Assembly: GCA_003707065.3 (NCBI GenBank)
Contig: PPXM03000007.1
Coordinates: forward strand, 62,001 to 126,000
Direction of reading: 5' to 3'
Length of the DNA stretch: 64,000 nucleotides
Source: Trigonopsis variabilis
Taxonomy: Eukaryota; Ascomycota; Trigonopsidomycetes; Trigonopsidales; Trigonopsidaceae
The notes under the pieces were generated by a model. That model saw nothing but the letters and a program-made list of their open reading frames with translations, searched no databases and was not told the DNA's origin. Position 1 is the first letter of the stretch, and each line of letters starts with the position of its first letter. The position numbers were made by a program, and so were the translations under genes. Shown piece by piece: positions 33,501 through 44,598 of this stretch.

Positions 33501-34781
33501 GACGACTTCAAGACCATCGCTGAAATTGCTGAACAGCGGGCTGTCAAGTTACGAGAGATGGATCAAGCTCGGAGAGAGAAGTTACAGGCATCACAAAGTG
33601 TTGGCAAGATTCTTGATGACTCGAATTCCGAGACCCAGTTCCTGATGTTTTTGGCGTCGTCCTTGTCGAACGTTTCGATTCGGTGGCAGCAAGGGCGTTA
33701 TATTGGTGGTGGAACGTTTGGTAGCGTCTACGTGGCTTCTAATTTGGATACAGGTGATGTAATGGCTGTGAAAGAAATCAGACTTCAGGATCCACAGTCC
33801 ATGAAGCAAATTGTTAAGGCAGTCAAGGACGAGATGACGGTTTTGGAGATGCTTAGTCATCCAAACATTGTACAATATTTTGGGGTTGAAGTTCACCGGG
33901 ATAAAGTATTTATATTCATGGAATATTGTGATGGTGGGTCTCTTGCGAGTCTATTGGAGCACGGCCGCATCGAGGATGAAACGGTGATCCAAGTGTATAC
34001 GATGCAGATGCTGCAGGGGTTGGCCTATCTGCACCAGTCGGGTGTCATTCATCGCGACGTTAAGCCGGAAAATATCTTGCTAGACCATATGGGCGTGATT
34101 AAGTTTGTTGACTTTGGTGCTGCAAAAGTCATGGTTGAGCGTGTCAGAACAAGGCAGGGCCGCCGTGATACCCAGAGTTCTGATGGACGCTCTCATTTGA
34201 CTAGTATTACTGGAACGCCTATGTATATGTCGCCTGAGGTGATTACTGGCAACGGCAATGGGCGTCATGGATGCATTGATATCTGGTCGTTGGGATGTTG
34301 TGTGCTAGAGATGGCTACCGGGCGGCATCCTTGGTCCCATCTCGATAACGAATGGGCCATTATGTACCATGTCGCTGCTGGCCACGTTCCTTCTCTCCCT
34401 ACTCCGGAGCAATTGAGTCCAGCTGGAAGAGCGTTCTTGCGCAAGTGCTTCGAGACAGATGCCTATGCGCGTCCGTCGGCCGCAGAGCTTCTAAATGACC
34501 CCTGGATAGTAGAACTACAGCTCCAGGCGATCAATGAAGCAGATAACTCTCCCTTCAACTCTGACAACGCCGGCGATAGTTCTGCCAGCACACCATCTGG
34601 AACGGTGATGGACCCAGCGAGCCAGACCAACTCACCAAAGGAGCTCCTTCCTTCCCCTCGTTCTGTGGAATCTGACTCGCCAAAGGATTCTCCTAAGGAT
34701 TCTCCAAAAGATTCACCAAAAGATTCACCAAAGGACTCGCCTAAGGCTTCGCTGTCACATGGTACCTCATACTTTGACTAA
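30558..34781 (+). CDS. SSK2: Stress-pathway MAP kinase kinase kinase, Ssk2/Wis4/Win1 family
   Basis: Top kinase of the osmotic/oxidative stress p38-type MAPK cascade. Exons 30558-32314 and 32354-34781 (39-nt intron, branch GCTGACA) give 1394 residues, the size of Wis4 and Win1. The first roughly 250 residues are disordered, with Ser/Pro/Arg-rich stretches. A long helical regulatory region follows. The kinase domain (about 1030-1305) has IGGGTFGSVYVA, MAVKEIRL, MEYCDGGSLASLL, HRDVKPENILL, VDFGAAKVM and GTPMYMSPEV. The C-terminal tail holds six SPK[D/A] repeats (34677-34748). Wis4, Win1 and Ssk2 cannot be separated by eye. Confidence 0.93.
34677..34748 (+). repeat. 12-bp in-frame repeat encoding SPKD units in the MAPKKK tail
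   Basis: Six consecutive 12-base units, five translating to Ser-Pro-Lys-Asp and the last to Ser-Pro-Lys-Ala. Third positions vary (TCGCCAAAGGAT, TCTCCTAAGGAT, TCACCAAAAGAT), so the peptide is kept while the DNA drifts, which argues for selection on the protein rather than a very recent expansion (inference). Confidence 0.9.
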
Positions 34782-35331
34782 GGCAGGTTGTGGTTCTCGA
34801 TATTGCTTGCCAGATTGGTCTGTAATAACGTGTGTTTAATTGGGATTTCCTATGTATAATTACTTGCTTGAGCTTGATGCTAATGGATAAACGACTGTGC
34901 TACGTAGCCTGCAGACAACTATTTTTTATACTTGATCCATTCACTCCAGTGCCTGGCTCCAAGTGACAGTAAGGTCGTCTCGTCGTCTAGGGCAGTAACG
35001 CGCGGGTGACCTTATCGGTCGCCAGCACCGATTGACAAAGGCCTGACGGGATGGCGTGCAAAGGCGGGCCGATAGAGACGAGGTCAAAAGACAACAATGA
35101 GATGCCGACGCCAAAGGCCAAGAGACTACCTAGAAGACCATAATGACAGGAAAATGGCACTATCGAATGGGCAATTTTGTTGTGGACGAGGAGAATAATG
35201 CAATTGAGCATGACTTGCTCCCACCTTCAGCTCTGATATGAGTATTCATGGCCATGGGGTCGATGACGGAATACCCCATGCATAATCTGGTATTATAAAG
35301 GGTGCTCCGCTGCTGAGTAAGTCCAAGCACC
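34782..35331. promoter_or_regulatory. Intergenic region upstream of the flavin monooxygenase
   Basis: 550 bp between tandem genes. TATTATAAAG at 35291-35300 lies about 32-41 bp before the downstream ATG and resembles a TATA element, unusual among the promoters here. No gene supported. Confidence 0.4.
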
Positions 35332-36813
35332 ATGAGTACAGAGAATGGCAGTCAGGGCAAGAAGCAGATCTTCCTCAATGCGTTTGAGATGTCTACGCCG
35401 AATCATATTTCCATTGGACAGTGGAAATATCCCGGGGATCGGGGTACTGAGAAAACGACTATAAAGTACTGGACCGACTTGGCCAAGTACTTGGACTCTA
35501 AAGGCTTCCACGCTCTGTTTATCGCCGATGTGTTAGGAATTGACGAGATCAAGAACAGTCTTGACATCACAATCAAACGAGGAGGGCAATTTCCTATCTC
35601 AGATCCTCTATTAGTAAGTAAATCCCGATCACGAATAGGTGGAATGATTATCTGACTGGTCGTCTAGGTTATTTCTGCGATGGCGGCTGTTACCGAGAAT
35701 CTCAATTTCGCCGTGACTGCTTCAACTAGTTATGAATATCCATATATCTTTGCGAGAAAGATTGCTACTCTGGATCACCTGACTAATGGCCGCATAGGCT
35801 GGAATATGGTTACTTCTCATAGCAAGACTGCTGCTCAGGGCATCGGAAGAGAAGACCAGGTTGCTCACGACGATCGATATAAGGCTGCGGATGAGTTTCT
35901 GACTGCTCTTTATCTTTTATTGGAATCGTCATGGGCTGATGATGCCTATGTTAAGGATAAAGTTCACGATATCCTTACTGATCCCTCCAAGGTGAAGAAA
36001 ATCAAGTTCGATGGAAAGTTCCACAAAGTTTTTGCTCGTCAATTGGTCCAGCCTTCTCCTCAGAGAACTCCTTTCTTATTCCAAGCCGGCACTTCTACGG
36101 CTGGAATCGAATTCGGTTCTAAACACGCCGAAGGTATCTTCATTTCGCAACAATTTCCTACCGTCGCTGCGATCAAAGTCAAAGAGCTTCGCCAGGCTGC
36201 CAAGGACCAAGGGCGAGATCCTAACAGCATCAAGATCTTCACCACTCTTGTGCCAATCATTGGAAAAACAGAAGAAGAGGCTCAAGAAAAATACAAGGAG
36301 CATCTCAAATACGCTTCTTACGACGGTGCGCTTGCTGTGTTTGGTAATCGTCTCAATATAGACTTTGATAATATCAAATGGGACGAGCCGTTGAATCTGC
36401 CAAAGCCCGAGTCCTCCAACACTATTCAGTCATCGATTAAGAATTTGACTGTGAAGACTGAAGAAACACCAGAGTACTGGACTCCGAAACTGTTCGCCGA
36501 ACACGCTGTTCTTGGAGCCAACGGTCCTCATATCGTCGGGACTGCTAGCCAGGTGGCAGATGAAATCGAGCGATGGGTCGATATAAGCGATATTGACGGG
36601 TTCAATATCGGCTATGCTACGACACCAGGTACTTTTGAAGAAGTGGGCGAGCTCTTAATTCCGGAACTTATCAAACGAGGCCGTCTGGCTCCCAAACCAA
36701 AAGTCCCTGGTGGCACTTTTAGAGAAAATACTCTTGGCGCAGGTCAGAAGCGCGTTCGTGACGACCATCCTGCTAGCAAATACCGCTACGACGTTTACTG
36801 GAAAAATAACTAA
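35332..36813 (+). CDS. Bacterial-luciferase-like flavin monooxygenase, NtaA/SnaA/DszA family
   Basis: Two exons, 35332-35613 and 35668-36813 (475 residues), with a 54-nt intron. The class C flavin-monooxygenase pattern is clear: an FLNAFEMSTPNHISIGQW start, YWTDLAKYLDSKGFHALFIADV, DPLLVISAMAAVTENLNFAVTASTS, FARKIATLDHLTNGRIGWNMVTS, RYKAADEFL, PFLFQAGTSTAGIEFGSKHAE and DGFNIGYATTPGTFEEV. Bacterial members use FMNH2 from a partner reductase to attack nitrilotriacetate, sulfones or dimethyl sulfide; the fungal substrate is unknown. The gene is common in bacteria and scattered in fungi, so ancient transfer is plausible, but it has acquired a host-type intron. No reductase gene is adjacent. Confidence 0.88.
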
Positions 36814-36834
36814 TTAATCCCCAACAAAAGATCC

Positions 36835-39800
36835 CTACTGTACACTGTCGTCGACCTCATCTGGGAAAACGCGATTGAAAAAGGTGTCGAATAGGATATA
36901 GATCAGATGACGATTGAGAGCCTGATTTTGTAGAACAGTACATAGTCGACGGCTGGCCATGGACACGTTATCTTTACCAAGCATCGCCCCAAATAGATCT
37001 TGAAATAGAGCTTCAAGCAATGCAAACGCTTCCTTTCTATTTTTCACTCGCTCATCCATGCTCGGAGGGACTGACGGGCCCTTGAATTTACCTAGAGGCC
37101 AAACTATGCTATTGAGAGTCCGCATGGCACCCAGTACTTGTTTTTCCTCGCACATAGTCATAACTGATTCCCGAATTTTCCTTCGACTTAGCCACAATCA
37201 AAAGCAACCAGATACTTACCTTTCAATTGTCCCTCCTAAAAGCTGCTGTAGCACAATGACCACTGCCCGTCCACGGAACCAGTTATTAGTGCGATTGAGA
37301 AAGAAGAACTCCAAGAAAAAGTCACACACAGTCTTGATGAACGAGTAGCGTCCTACAGCTTGAGTGGCCTTGTTATATTCTAACTGCTCAGCCTCGGCCT
37401 CACGAGCCTCGTTGAGAGAAAGACCAAGATCGTTGACATTTTCCTTTTCGATTTCGTCCATCAGATCACTTTGATCGATCGTGCCCACCAGCTGTCCTAT
37501 ATAATCCGACTGGCTAGTCTTCTCATCCTCTCGATGAGCAATATCTACAGCTGACGGAGCTTGAGAAGACAGAAAAGACCGGAATTCGTAAGATTCACAA
37601 ACGATAGGGTTCTCAAGAAGAACATTAAGATATTCCTCGAGTTTAATCCGACGATTATTGACGAAGCTTTTCTGAAGCTTGAGTACGGCTCGCTTCTTTG
37701 GGAAAGGTATGCAGTTTAATTCAGGGAGACGAGCCACCAAGCGGCGATGAAGAAGCCAAAACTGACTATATCGCCTGCCAACGGTCCATTCACTCACAAG
37801 GGAGCCATCTTCAGAAAGCTTTTGGACTTTTATCATATATCGAGTATATTCATCAGCTCCTACCACGCACGTTCTAGTAGATGGAATGGATATCCGAGCT
37901 CTGCCATAGAGATCGCTATCGCTCTCTTGGACGATATATTGAAGCCGTTGGAGCTCTTTTCTATTGATTTCATGGGAAACGCTGATCTTTGATTTCCGTA
38001 AAAGTCGCAGCTCGGGAACGTTATTGGTCAATTCCGCTTTCTGTAGCAAAGAGTCAATCACCCGGTCTTGAGCTCGAAAGCGGACAATATCACAAGAGAG
38101 CTTATGTATGGCTTCCTTAAGGCGCAGATCACCCGGAGCTGCTTTGTGGATATCGACTTTGCTATCGATCGTCATAAAGGCGTCTTGATCTCCATCATCT
38201 TCAACGTCACTACCTGCCCCGACGAAATCATCAGAAAACAAAGGATCGATCCTTCTGAAAAGGTGATAATTATCATCTTTTGATCCAAAGAGAAAGGATT
38301 TGATCCCAGATTGATCGGTATTATGGGACCCTTGCGACTCTTTAGCTACATCTTGCGAAGAGTTCAACCGAGATAGTGAGGCTCCTACTTCAGCTCTTAT
38401 TCCAGGAGAATTACTTGGTTTCAATTGCTTTTCAGATTCATCCAACAACATCGGAGTTTTCGGGGGAGATCCCGTGATGATATCGTTAAGCGCGTCCTCG
38501 ATCTCTCGGAGATAATCAGATGCGACGGCCTGGGGTGCCTCAGAGACAAGTCCTTCCACACTATTAGATAACGGATTAGGTTCAAAATCAGAAATTGTAT
38601 CAGCCTGAAGATTATCAATATCAATAACAGTACTCTGTCGCTTTTCCCGGCGCTCCGCTGAAGCCAGGTACCTGTAGAAAAGATCCGATTTACAGAACGT
38701 CGGAAAATATTCTTCATTAAGCTTTCTAAAGACGTCATCATGAGCCCTTAGAATGGCTCTCCGAGCTTTCGAGAACTGGGCAGAGTCTGGGGGACGGTGA
38801 TCTATAGCTTGTTGAACGGTTTTCTTAAGAGACTCAGATATACCTATTTTGTCTCGAGAGAAGTAAGTGTCGTAGATTCGTCTAATATCATCAACGTCGG
38901 ATTCGGTCACGATGAAGGTAGCTCCATCACTAGTGAGGGACGAATCCTCACTAGAATCGAGGTCCGAACCTTCCTCTTCTAACGGGTTGCGCAGCCCATT
39001 GACGACCAGGTAAAACTGTATCAGGACCACCGCATTTTTTCGATCCATGAACTCCGTAAAATAACTAAGTCCAGAAGGGTCATTTAATATAGTCGATAAC
39101 GAAAACTTGGAGTGTGAATTTTTCAAAGACATCATACTATGTCGCGGTCTCACTATCAGCTGACGGTCGTTTGGTTTATCTGACGAGAGCTCGTTGATCC
39201 TGATATTGGCAGCCCGTTTCGCTTCTTTTAGGCGAGTGACATAAAGGGTCGACGTATTCGATTTGCGTAGTTGAACCACCAATTCACTGCGAAATCGACG
39301 AAGGTCTACTAGCGATCGACTTTTCCTCACAACGCTCAAGATGCTATGAAAGGCGCGATCAGATATCTCGGGCCCGAAGAGCTGCAGGTTGGGCCGAGTT
39401 TTCGAGTTATACGATGATGATGTAATTTCCATATGCTTATCCAGAACTTGGCGAAGTTTCTGGACTGAGCGACGATCACGAAGAACAGAAGCAGCAGTGT
39501 CTTTTATCAAGCAATTCCACGTATTTGGGTCGACCACAGCGCCACACAAAGGAGATAAGACACATCCTATTAAAATATCCTGGACTAAGGTTCTAACAGG
39601 AGGAAAGTCGTATTCACTGGCAGGCAAAAGTATCGGCAGAACTCGGCTGACATGACGGCGGAGCCACTCCTGCTGACTTTCCTGGATATCAGGAAAACGC
39701 AAGTCAGCGGCTGGATGCAGTTGACCCTTGTTATATTTAGATGCTACAGCCAAGTCCAGTTCAGCCGACTCAGTGAACGATCTCGACAGATCGCCGCCCA

Positions 39801-40362
39801 AAGTGGCTTCAGCCTCCGAGAAGAGTTCAAGATGGTGAGTGATGATAGGAATGATATCACTAACCAGGAATTCTGCCAGATCCAGCTGCATTAGGCGGCT
39901 TGACAAAACTTGGATCCCATGGCAGATCACCGTCTCGACTTGAGCAGGAAAAGCAGTATCAGACGACAGACGAGAATACCAAGAATTGATAAAATCTCTC
40001 ATTATGTATTGAACTGTAGTGTCCAAGGCATCAGATATCGCCAGTGACTCTGAGTATAGAGGGCCTGAATCCGGATGCCTTTCCTTTTCCAACTGCTCCT
40101 GGAGTTTGGCATATTCATCCGGCCTCGTGAAGGTAAATGATGTATAGAAACACTTATTCTCTATACCACGCACCGAATCTGGCAAAGAAGCTGCAAATAG
40201 AATCCATAAACACCCACAAACTCCCACCAAAACACCAAAAGAGACAAAAACGATAAGAAAAATAAACCCAGACGTCCAATTGTAAAGCAAGAATGCCACA
40301 ACGAGTACTAATGCTGCCAGTTTACCCGATATGCCTTTGGCCCTAAAAGGCTCTTGAGGCAT
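36835..40362 (-). CDS. MDM1: Mdm1-type sorting nexin (PXA-RGS-PX-PXC), ER contact-site tether
   Basis: Two exons, 40362-37220 and 37186-36835, give 1164 residues; the 33-nt intron is the shortest placed with certainty in this window. Two hydrophobic segments at about 15-60 anchor it in the ER. A PXA region follows (DTTVQYIMRDFINSWYSRLS to LELFSEAEATLGG). An RGS-like region spans about 420-590 (LSYFTEFMDRKNAVVLIQFY). A PX domain includes WTVGRRYSQFWLLHRRL and IPFPKKRAV. The nexin-C domain is split by the intron (FFLEFFFLNRTNNWFRGRAV, then RKIRESVMTM). This matches Mdm1/SNX13/SNX25, which tether the ER to vacuole or lipid droplets. Its stop lies only about 20 bp from the stop of the convergent monooxygenase gene. 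Confidence 0.93.
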
Positions 40363-40797
40363 ATGATATGGATAAGGCCTCTTGGTCGATCCGTTCCTAT
40401 TTCAAACGACAATCACGAAGACCAGTCAGAGTAGAACACAAAGGAATTCAAGATGTCGTCGAGTCCTATGGAAAAAAATGACTGTAGTTATACAGTTGAG
40501 AGGTTGCTGGGAGGAATCTTGGATGTCTGGTTAATCATCAGACATCCCAAGACGGGTCTTCACCTGATACAAACCACACAAGAATACCCATAAAGCTCCC
40601 TGTGCAGGCGGCTGGGCTGTAAGAAGCTGTTACATACGTGTTTGAGAACAGTCGACAGTCTGAATTCGCGCTAGGATCGAATGTAAATTGCTGTCTGCGT
40701 GGCTAGCTAAAATCAACTATTATGGACTACGTGCTATAGATGATCCCGAGGTGACAGTCATAATATACAAATAAATAAATCCAAAACCGAGCATCGT
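40363..40797. other. Intergenic region upstream of MDM1
   Basis: 435 bp between two minus-strand genes; no gene or clear motif recognised. Confidence 0.35.
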
Positions 40798-41603
40798 TCA
40801 AGCAGACGGAGATTCGACGACCAAACTTCCCAATTGATCAATCAACTCTTGAGACTTGTCAAGCAAACTTGATATAAAGCCCGGCTCGAATCTGGATGGC
40901 GTAGACTTATGAGGGAAGACGGTTTCTAGAAGATCATTTAGACTAAGAGAACGGTTAGACCCATTGGCAGGGTCGTCATTTTCGGTAGAGGGATGATCTA
41001 GAAACGAGTCATCGTTCATATTGGCGAGATCAATCAATGCATGAGATTTAGTTAGGAGGTCGCGCTCATCTTGAATGCTGGCACAAGAGTCTTTTTGTTC
41101 TACCTTTTGAACTAATGTACTCAATTCTACCTTGTTAGCGCCTTTCGTTTTTGCAACAAGTACCCTTGATTTTCTTGGAGAATTGCTTCACATCTCGTAA
41201 CGAAGACTTAATTGCAGTCTGGTTCTTCTCAATAGTATCAGGAATGGCTATTATATCATCATCAGGAAAGCTATCCTGGAAATCATCATCCCATCGGTCT
41301 TTAAATCCTTCACCTTAATCTTAGTCCAGGGCAAAGCCGTCGTTTCGTACCTTCATTCATATATGAATCTGTAAATAATCGACTCCTCTCTTTAATCGCA
41401 TAACTTTGGTCGCTCTGGTACGATATTTCCGTGTCATCGCTTATGTTTGTGTCTGCAAAGGCCGCCATTAAGTGCTCTTCTTCCGCATCGCTGAGCCCAT
41501 TTGTAAGTTCGCTTGATCTCTCGTCATCTTCTTCTCTTATGCTTGAGTCTTTTTCTTGGCTCATATGGCCTCCAGGGGGAGACTCAGCTACTGAGTCAGC
41601 CAT
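40798..41603 (-). CDS. Acidic protein resembling the C-terminal part of Byr4/Bfa1 (SIN/MEN GAP subunit)
   Basis: Three exons, 41603-41351, 41313-41164 and 41126-40798 (243 residues), with two 37-nt introns whose branch sites are ACTAAGA and GCTAACA. The first 80 residues are very acidic. Then comes FKDRWDDDFQDSFPDDD, IAIPDTIEKNQTAIKSSLRD, a coiled-coil-like run (VKQFSKKIKELSTLVQKVEQ), LLTKSHALIDLANMNDDS, and a C-terminal helix FISSLLDKSQELIDQL. From memory of the family, the order W-D-D-D, IP-x2-I-x3-Q, helical heptads, then an ALIDLA-type motif fits Byr4/Bfa1, which with Cdc16/Bub2 inactivates the Spg1/Tem1 GTPase at the spindle pole. It is much shorter than known Byr4, so an upstream exon may be missing. 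If this is wrong, it is an unassigned coiled-coil protein. ATG 41603 is the first in frame. Confidence 0.5.
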
Positions 41604-42291
41604 ATGTTGACGTGAGCAAAACACTCGATGCTACGCGACAGAACCACCCCAGCGAGGTCTTCCTACCGCTCATGCGCGTATTGGTTGGCATTGTGTGATT
41701 TTCTCGTGCTTTCTAGTAGTACTGACTATTTTCACATTGTTTGGGCAAACTATCACAAAAGAGAGAAGACATAAAGTACTCTTTCCCGATACCCAAACTA
41801 CTAGGCCTCCTTCGAGCAACCTCGGCTTCCATAACTTGAGTTAAGAAACGAAGGGTCATCAGGAGTTTCTAAGAGGAATCTAACACTTTCAGTCTCCTCA
41901 GTCAGTCTCTGGAAAAAGCGCACGTTTGTCTATATCTGTCTTAATACCTTAGCCTTCCACCAAGTACTGATACAATAAGCGCATTCCTATCACATTGCTT
42001 GACGCAACGGCAGCGTTAGTTAAAGAGTGACTTGACGCTTTTTCTGAAGACAATAGCCCCCCCCACAGTAAGTAAATCAAGTTCATTAAAGCCTCTCGTC
42101 TCAGTTTCTACAGCCACTGAACGGTGAAAACAACGTGTATCGCATAGAGCTCCAATTGGACCATGAAGCTCCATTCATTTGATGGTCAGTAATACCTGTT
42201 GACAGATATAGCCAAGTCCTCCGCGTAGTCTTGTCAAGTTCTGCTACTCTTCAGTTGCAAAGATGCTGCGAACAAATTTCACCGTTACACA
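41604..42291. promoter_or_regulatory. Divergent region, Byr4-like gene / GCN20
   Basis: 688 bp between divergent starts. A run of eight C at about 42058-42065 and pyrimidine-rich stretches precede GCN20. I see no TGACTCA site here. No gene supported. Confidence 0.4.
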
Positions 42292-44511
42292 ATGGCCACG
42301 ATCATCCAGGGCCTCGACAAATATAAGATCCAGAAAGATATCTCAAGTGCGGTCCCTTCTTTGGATTCCATAATTATTTCTTATGTGTCGGGATTTCTGG
42401 TGCATGTGTCTGAGACTCAGACTGAGGCATCTGAAGCTGACAATTCAATCTCATTCATCCGACAGCTACTGGTAGAATCTGGAGCTGATGTCAGTAATGT
42501 GGATCCGATACTGAAGACTGTTGGAGATAAGATCCGCGAGATTTTGGAGGCGAATGAGAAAACTCGCACTAGTGCCCGATTACTAGAACATACTCTGGAG
42601 ATGACTTCCCAGCGGGCTGCCGTTAGTTCAACTGGCTTGTTGGGGCAAACCGAGCTGGATAGCGTGGCAGGAAAACGAATAGAGTCAAGAGTTGACAAAA
42701 AGAAGCTTGAAAAGGCAGAGAAGAAGATCCAGGCCAAGCTGGCTAGGAAGGCGATGAAGACGGTAGAATACGAAGCTTCGAAACTAGTTGATGATGTCGA
42801 GAGTGTTGACTATGATGAGTTCTTCTTGAAGGTCAATCCTATTGATTTCTCAGGGGCTTCTGCCGGTAAAAGCAAAGACATCAAACTAGAAGGTATTGAC
42901 CTTTATGTTGGTGCGGGCCAGAGAATCCTGTCAGATGCTACATTGACGCTTGCTCATGGGCGAAGATATGGTCTGATTGGTCATAACGGTGTCGGAAAGT
43001 CGACTCTGCTTCGAGCATTGTCGCGCCGTGAACTCGCTGTCCCCAAGCATATCACCATCCTACACGTTGAGCAAGAAGTGGTTGGAGATGATAGATCGGC
43101 TATTCAATCAGTGTTGGATGCTGACGTATGGAGAAAACACCTGCTAGCCGAACAAGAACGACTGAACTTGGAACTGTCAAATCTTGGAGAATCGCAGGAA
43201 AACGAGGATCGCTCAGGCGAGCTTGGAACTCGATTGGCTGAAGTGGATGATAAATTGGCCGAAATCGAAAGTGACAAAGCTGAAAGTCGAGCTGCGAGCA
43301 TTCTGGTTGGTTTAGGTTTCTCGCCAGAACGACAACAACTACCCACTAAATCTTTCTCCGGTGGTTGGAGGATGCGATTATCTCTAGCTCGAGCTCTCTT
43401 TTGTGAGCCTGATCTCTTGCTGCTTGATGAACCTTCCAATATGTTGGATGTCCCTTCCGTTGCCTTTCTTGCTGATTATCTACAATCTTACCCAAATACT
43501 GTTCTCGTTGTATCTCACGACCGAGCTTTTTTGAACGAAGTTGCTACTGATATTATCCATCAACACTCTGAGCGATTGGACTACTATAGAGGAGCCAACT
43601 TTGACAGTTTCTATGCGACTAGGTCTGAACGAAGGAAGAACTTGATGAGAGAATATGAGAGCCAAATGGCATACCGAAAGCATCTTCAGACATTTATCGA
43701 CAAGTTCCGCTACAATGCTGCGAGAGCTGCTGAGGCCCAAAGTCGTATCAAGAAATTGGAGAAGCTTCCTATCTTAGAACCTCCTGAAGAAGAAAAGACA
43801 ATAACATTTACTTTCCCTAATCCCGATAAACTGTCTCCTCCTATCATTCAACTCCAGGACGTTTCGTTCTCTTATGACTCCAAGCTCATCCTCAGGGATG
43901 TCGATTTAGATGTTCAAATGGATTCAAGAATCGCCCTCGTTGGTCCCAATGGTAGTGGTAAAAGTACACTACTTAAACTATTGACAGGCAAGCTTAATCC
44001 TACCAAAGGCATAGTGACCAGTAACCCTCGTCTCCGGATAGCGTACTTTGCCCAGCATTTCGTGGATGCGATGGATCTCAATATGACTGCTGTGGGATGG
44101 ATGGCTGCCAACTGGCCTGGAAAGACAGATGAAGAATATAGGCGTCATTTAGGCGCGTTTGGAATTACGGGAACTCGAGGTCTACAAAAAATGCGTCTGC
44201 TTTCGGGAGGTCAGAAAGCAAGGGTTGCATTTGCTTGTCTCTGTCTACAAAACCCTCACATTCTAGTATTGGACGAGCCTACTAATCATTTGGATACTGC
44301 TGGTTTGGATGCTCTAGCAGATGCTCTCAAGCGATTCACCGGAGGTGTCCTCATGGTTTCTCACGACGTTACTATAATCAATGATGTCTGTAAAGAGATA
44401 TGGAGCTGCGAAGACGGAAGGGTTTACAAATTTGATGGCGACATCAAAGCCTACAAGAAGTACATTCTTCGAAGGGCAGATGTTGCCGGCGTTGCTCAAA
44501 ACCAAGGGTGA
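42292..44511 (+). CDS. GCN20: ABC-F ATPase Gcn20
   Basis: Soluble twin-ATPase that works with Gcn1 on ribosomes to activate the eIF2-alpha kinase Gcn2 in amino-acid starvation. 739 residues, intronless. The N-terminal Gcn1-binding helical region spans about 1-190. ABC1 has Walker A GHNGVGKST (about 229), SFSGGWRMRLSLARAL and the Walker B LLLLDEPSNMLDVPS; the SNMLD spelling is typical of Gcn20/ABCF3. The linker with QMAYRKHLQTFIDKFRYNAA is an ABC-F hallmark. ABC2 has GPNGSGKST (about 552), LSGGQKARVAFACL and LVLDEPTNHLD. No transmembrane segments. It runs convergently with SEC13, the stops 88 bp apart. Confidence 0.95.
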   Translation: MATIIQGLDKYKIQKDISSAVPSLDSIIISYVSGFLVHVSETQTEASEADNSISFIRQLLVESGADVSNVDPILKTVGDKIREILEANEKTRTSARLLEHTLEMTSQRAAVSSTGLLGQTELDSVAGKRIESRVDKKKLEKAEKKIQAKLARKAMKTVEYEASKLVDDVESVDYDEFFLKVNPIDFSGASAGKSKDIKLEGIDLYVGAGQRILSDATLTLAHGRRYGLIGHNGVGKSTLLRALSRRELAVPKHITILHVEQEVVGDDRSAIQSVLDADVWRKHLLAEQERLNLELSNLGESQENEDRSGELGTRLAEVDDKLAEIESDKAESRAASILVGLGFSPERQQLPTKSFSGGWRMRLSLARALFCEPDLLLLDEPSNMLDVPSVAFLADYLQSYPNTVLVVSHDRAFLNEVATDIIHQHSERLDYYRGANFDSFYATRSERRKNLMREYESQMAYRKHLQTFIDKFRYNAARAAEAQSRIKKLEKLPILEPPEEEKTITFTFPNPDKLSPPIIQLQDVSFSYDSKLILRDVDLDVQMDSRIALVGPNGSGKSTLLKLLTGKLNPTKGIVTSNPRLRIAYFAQHFVDAMDLNMTAVGWMAANWPGKTDEEYRRHLGAFGITGTRGLQKMRLLSGGQKARVAFACLCLQNPHILVLDEPTNHLDTAGLDALADALKRFTGGVLMVSHDVTIINDVCKEIWSCEDGRVYKFDGDIKAYKKYILRRADVAGVAQNQG

Positions 44512-44598
44512 AGGGGACTGTTTATATGTAAAAAATTGCGATTCATTGTATATATTATACATTCGTACACACGACCATCCAAGAAGCCGTGTTCGTCT

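Noticed and set aside
41581-41603. Perfect inverted repeat GACTCAG-CTA-CTGAGTC containing TGAGTCA, suggesting a Gcn4/AP-1 site near GCN20
   Set aside because: It lies within the first codons of the Byr4-like gene, so coding constraint explains it and it is about 690 bp from the GCN20 start.
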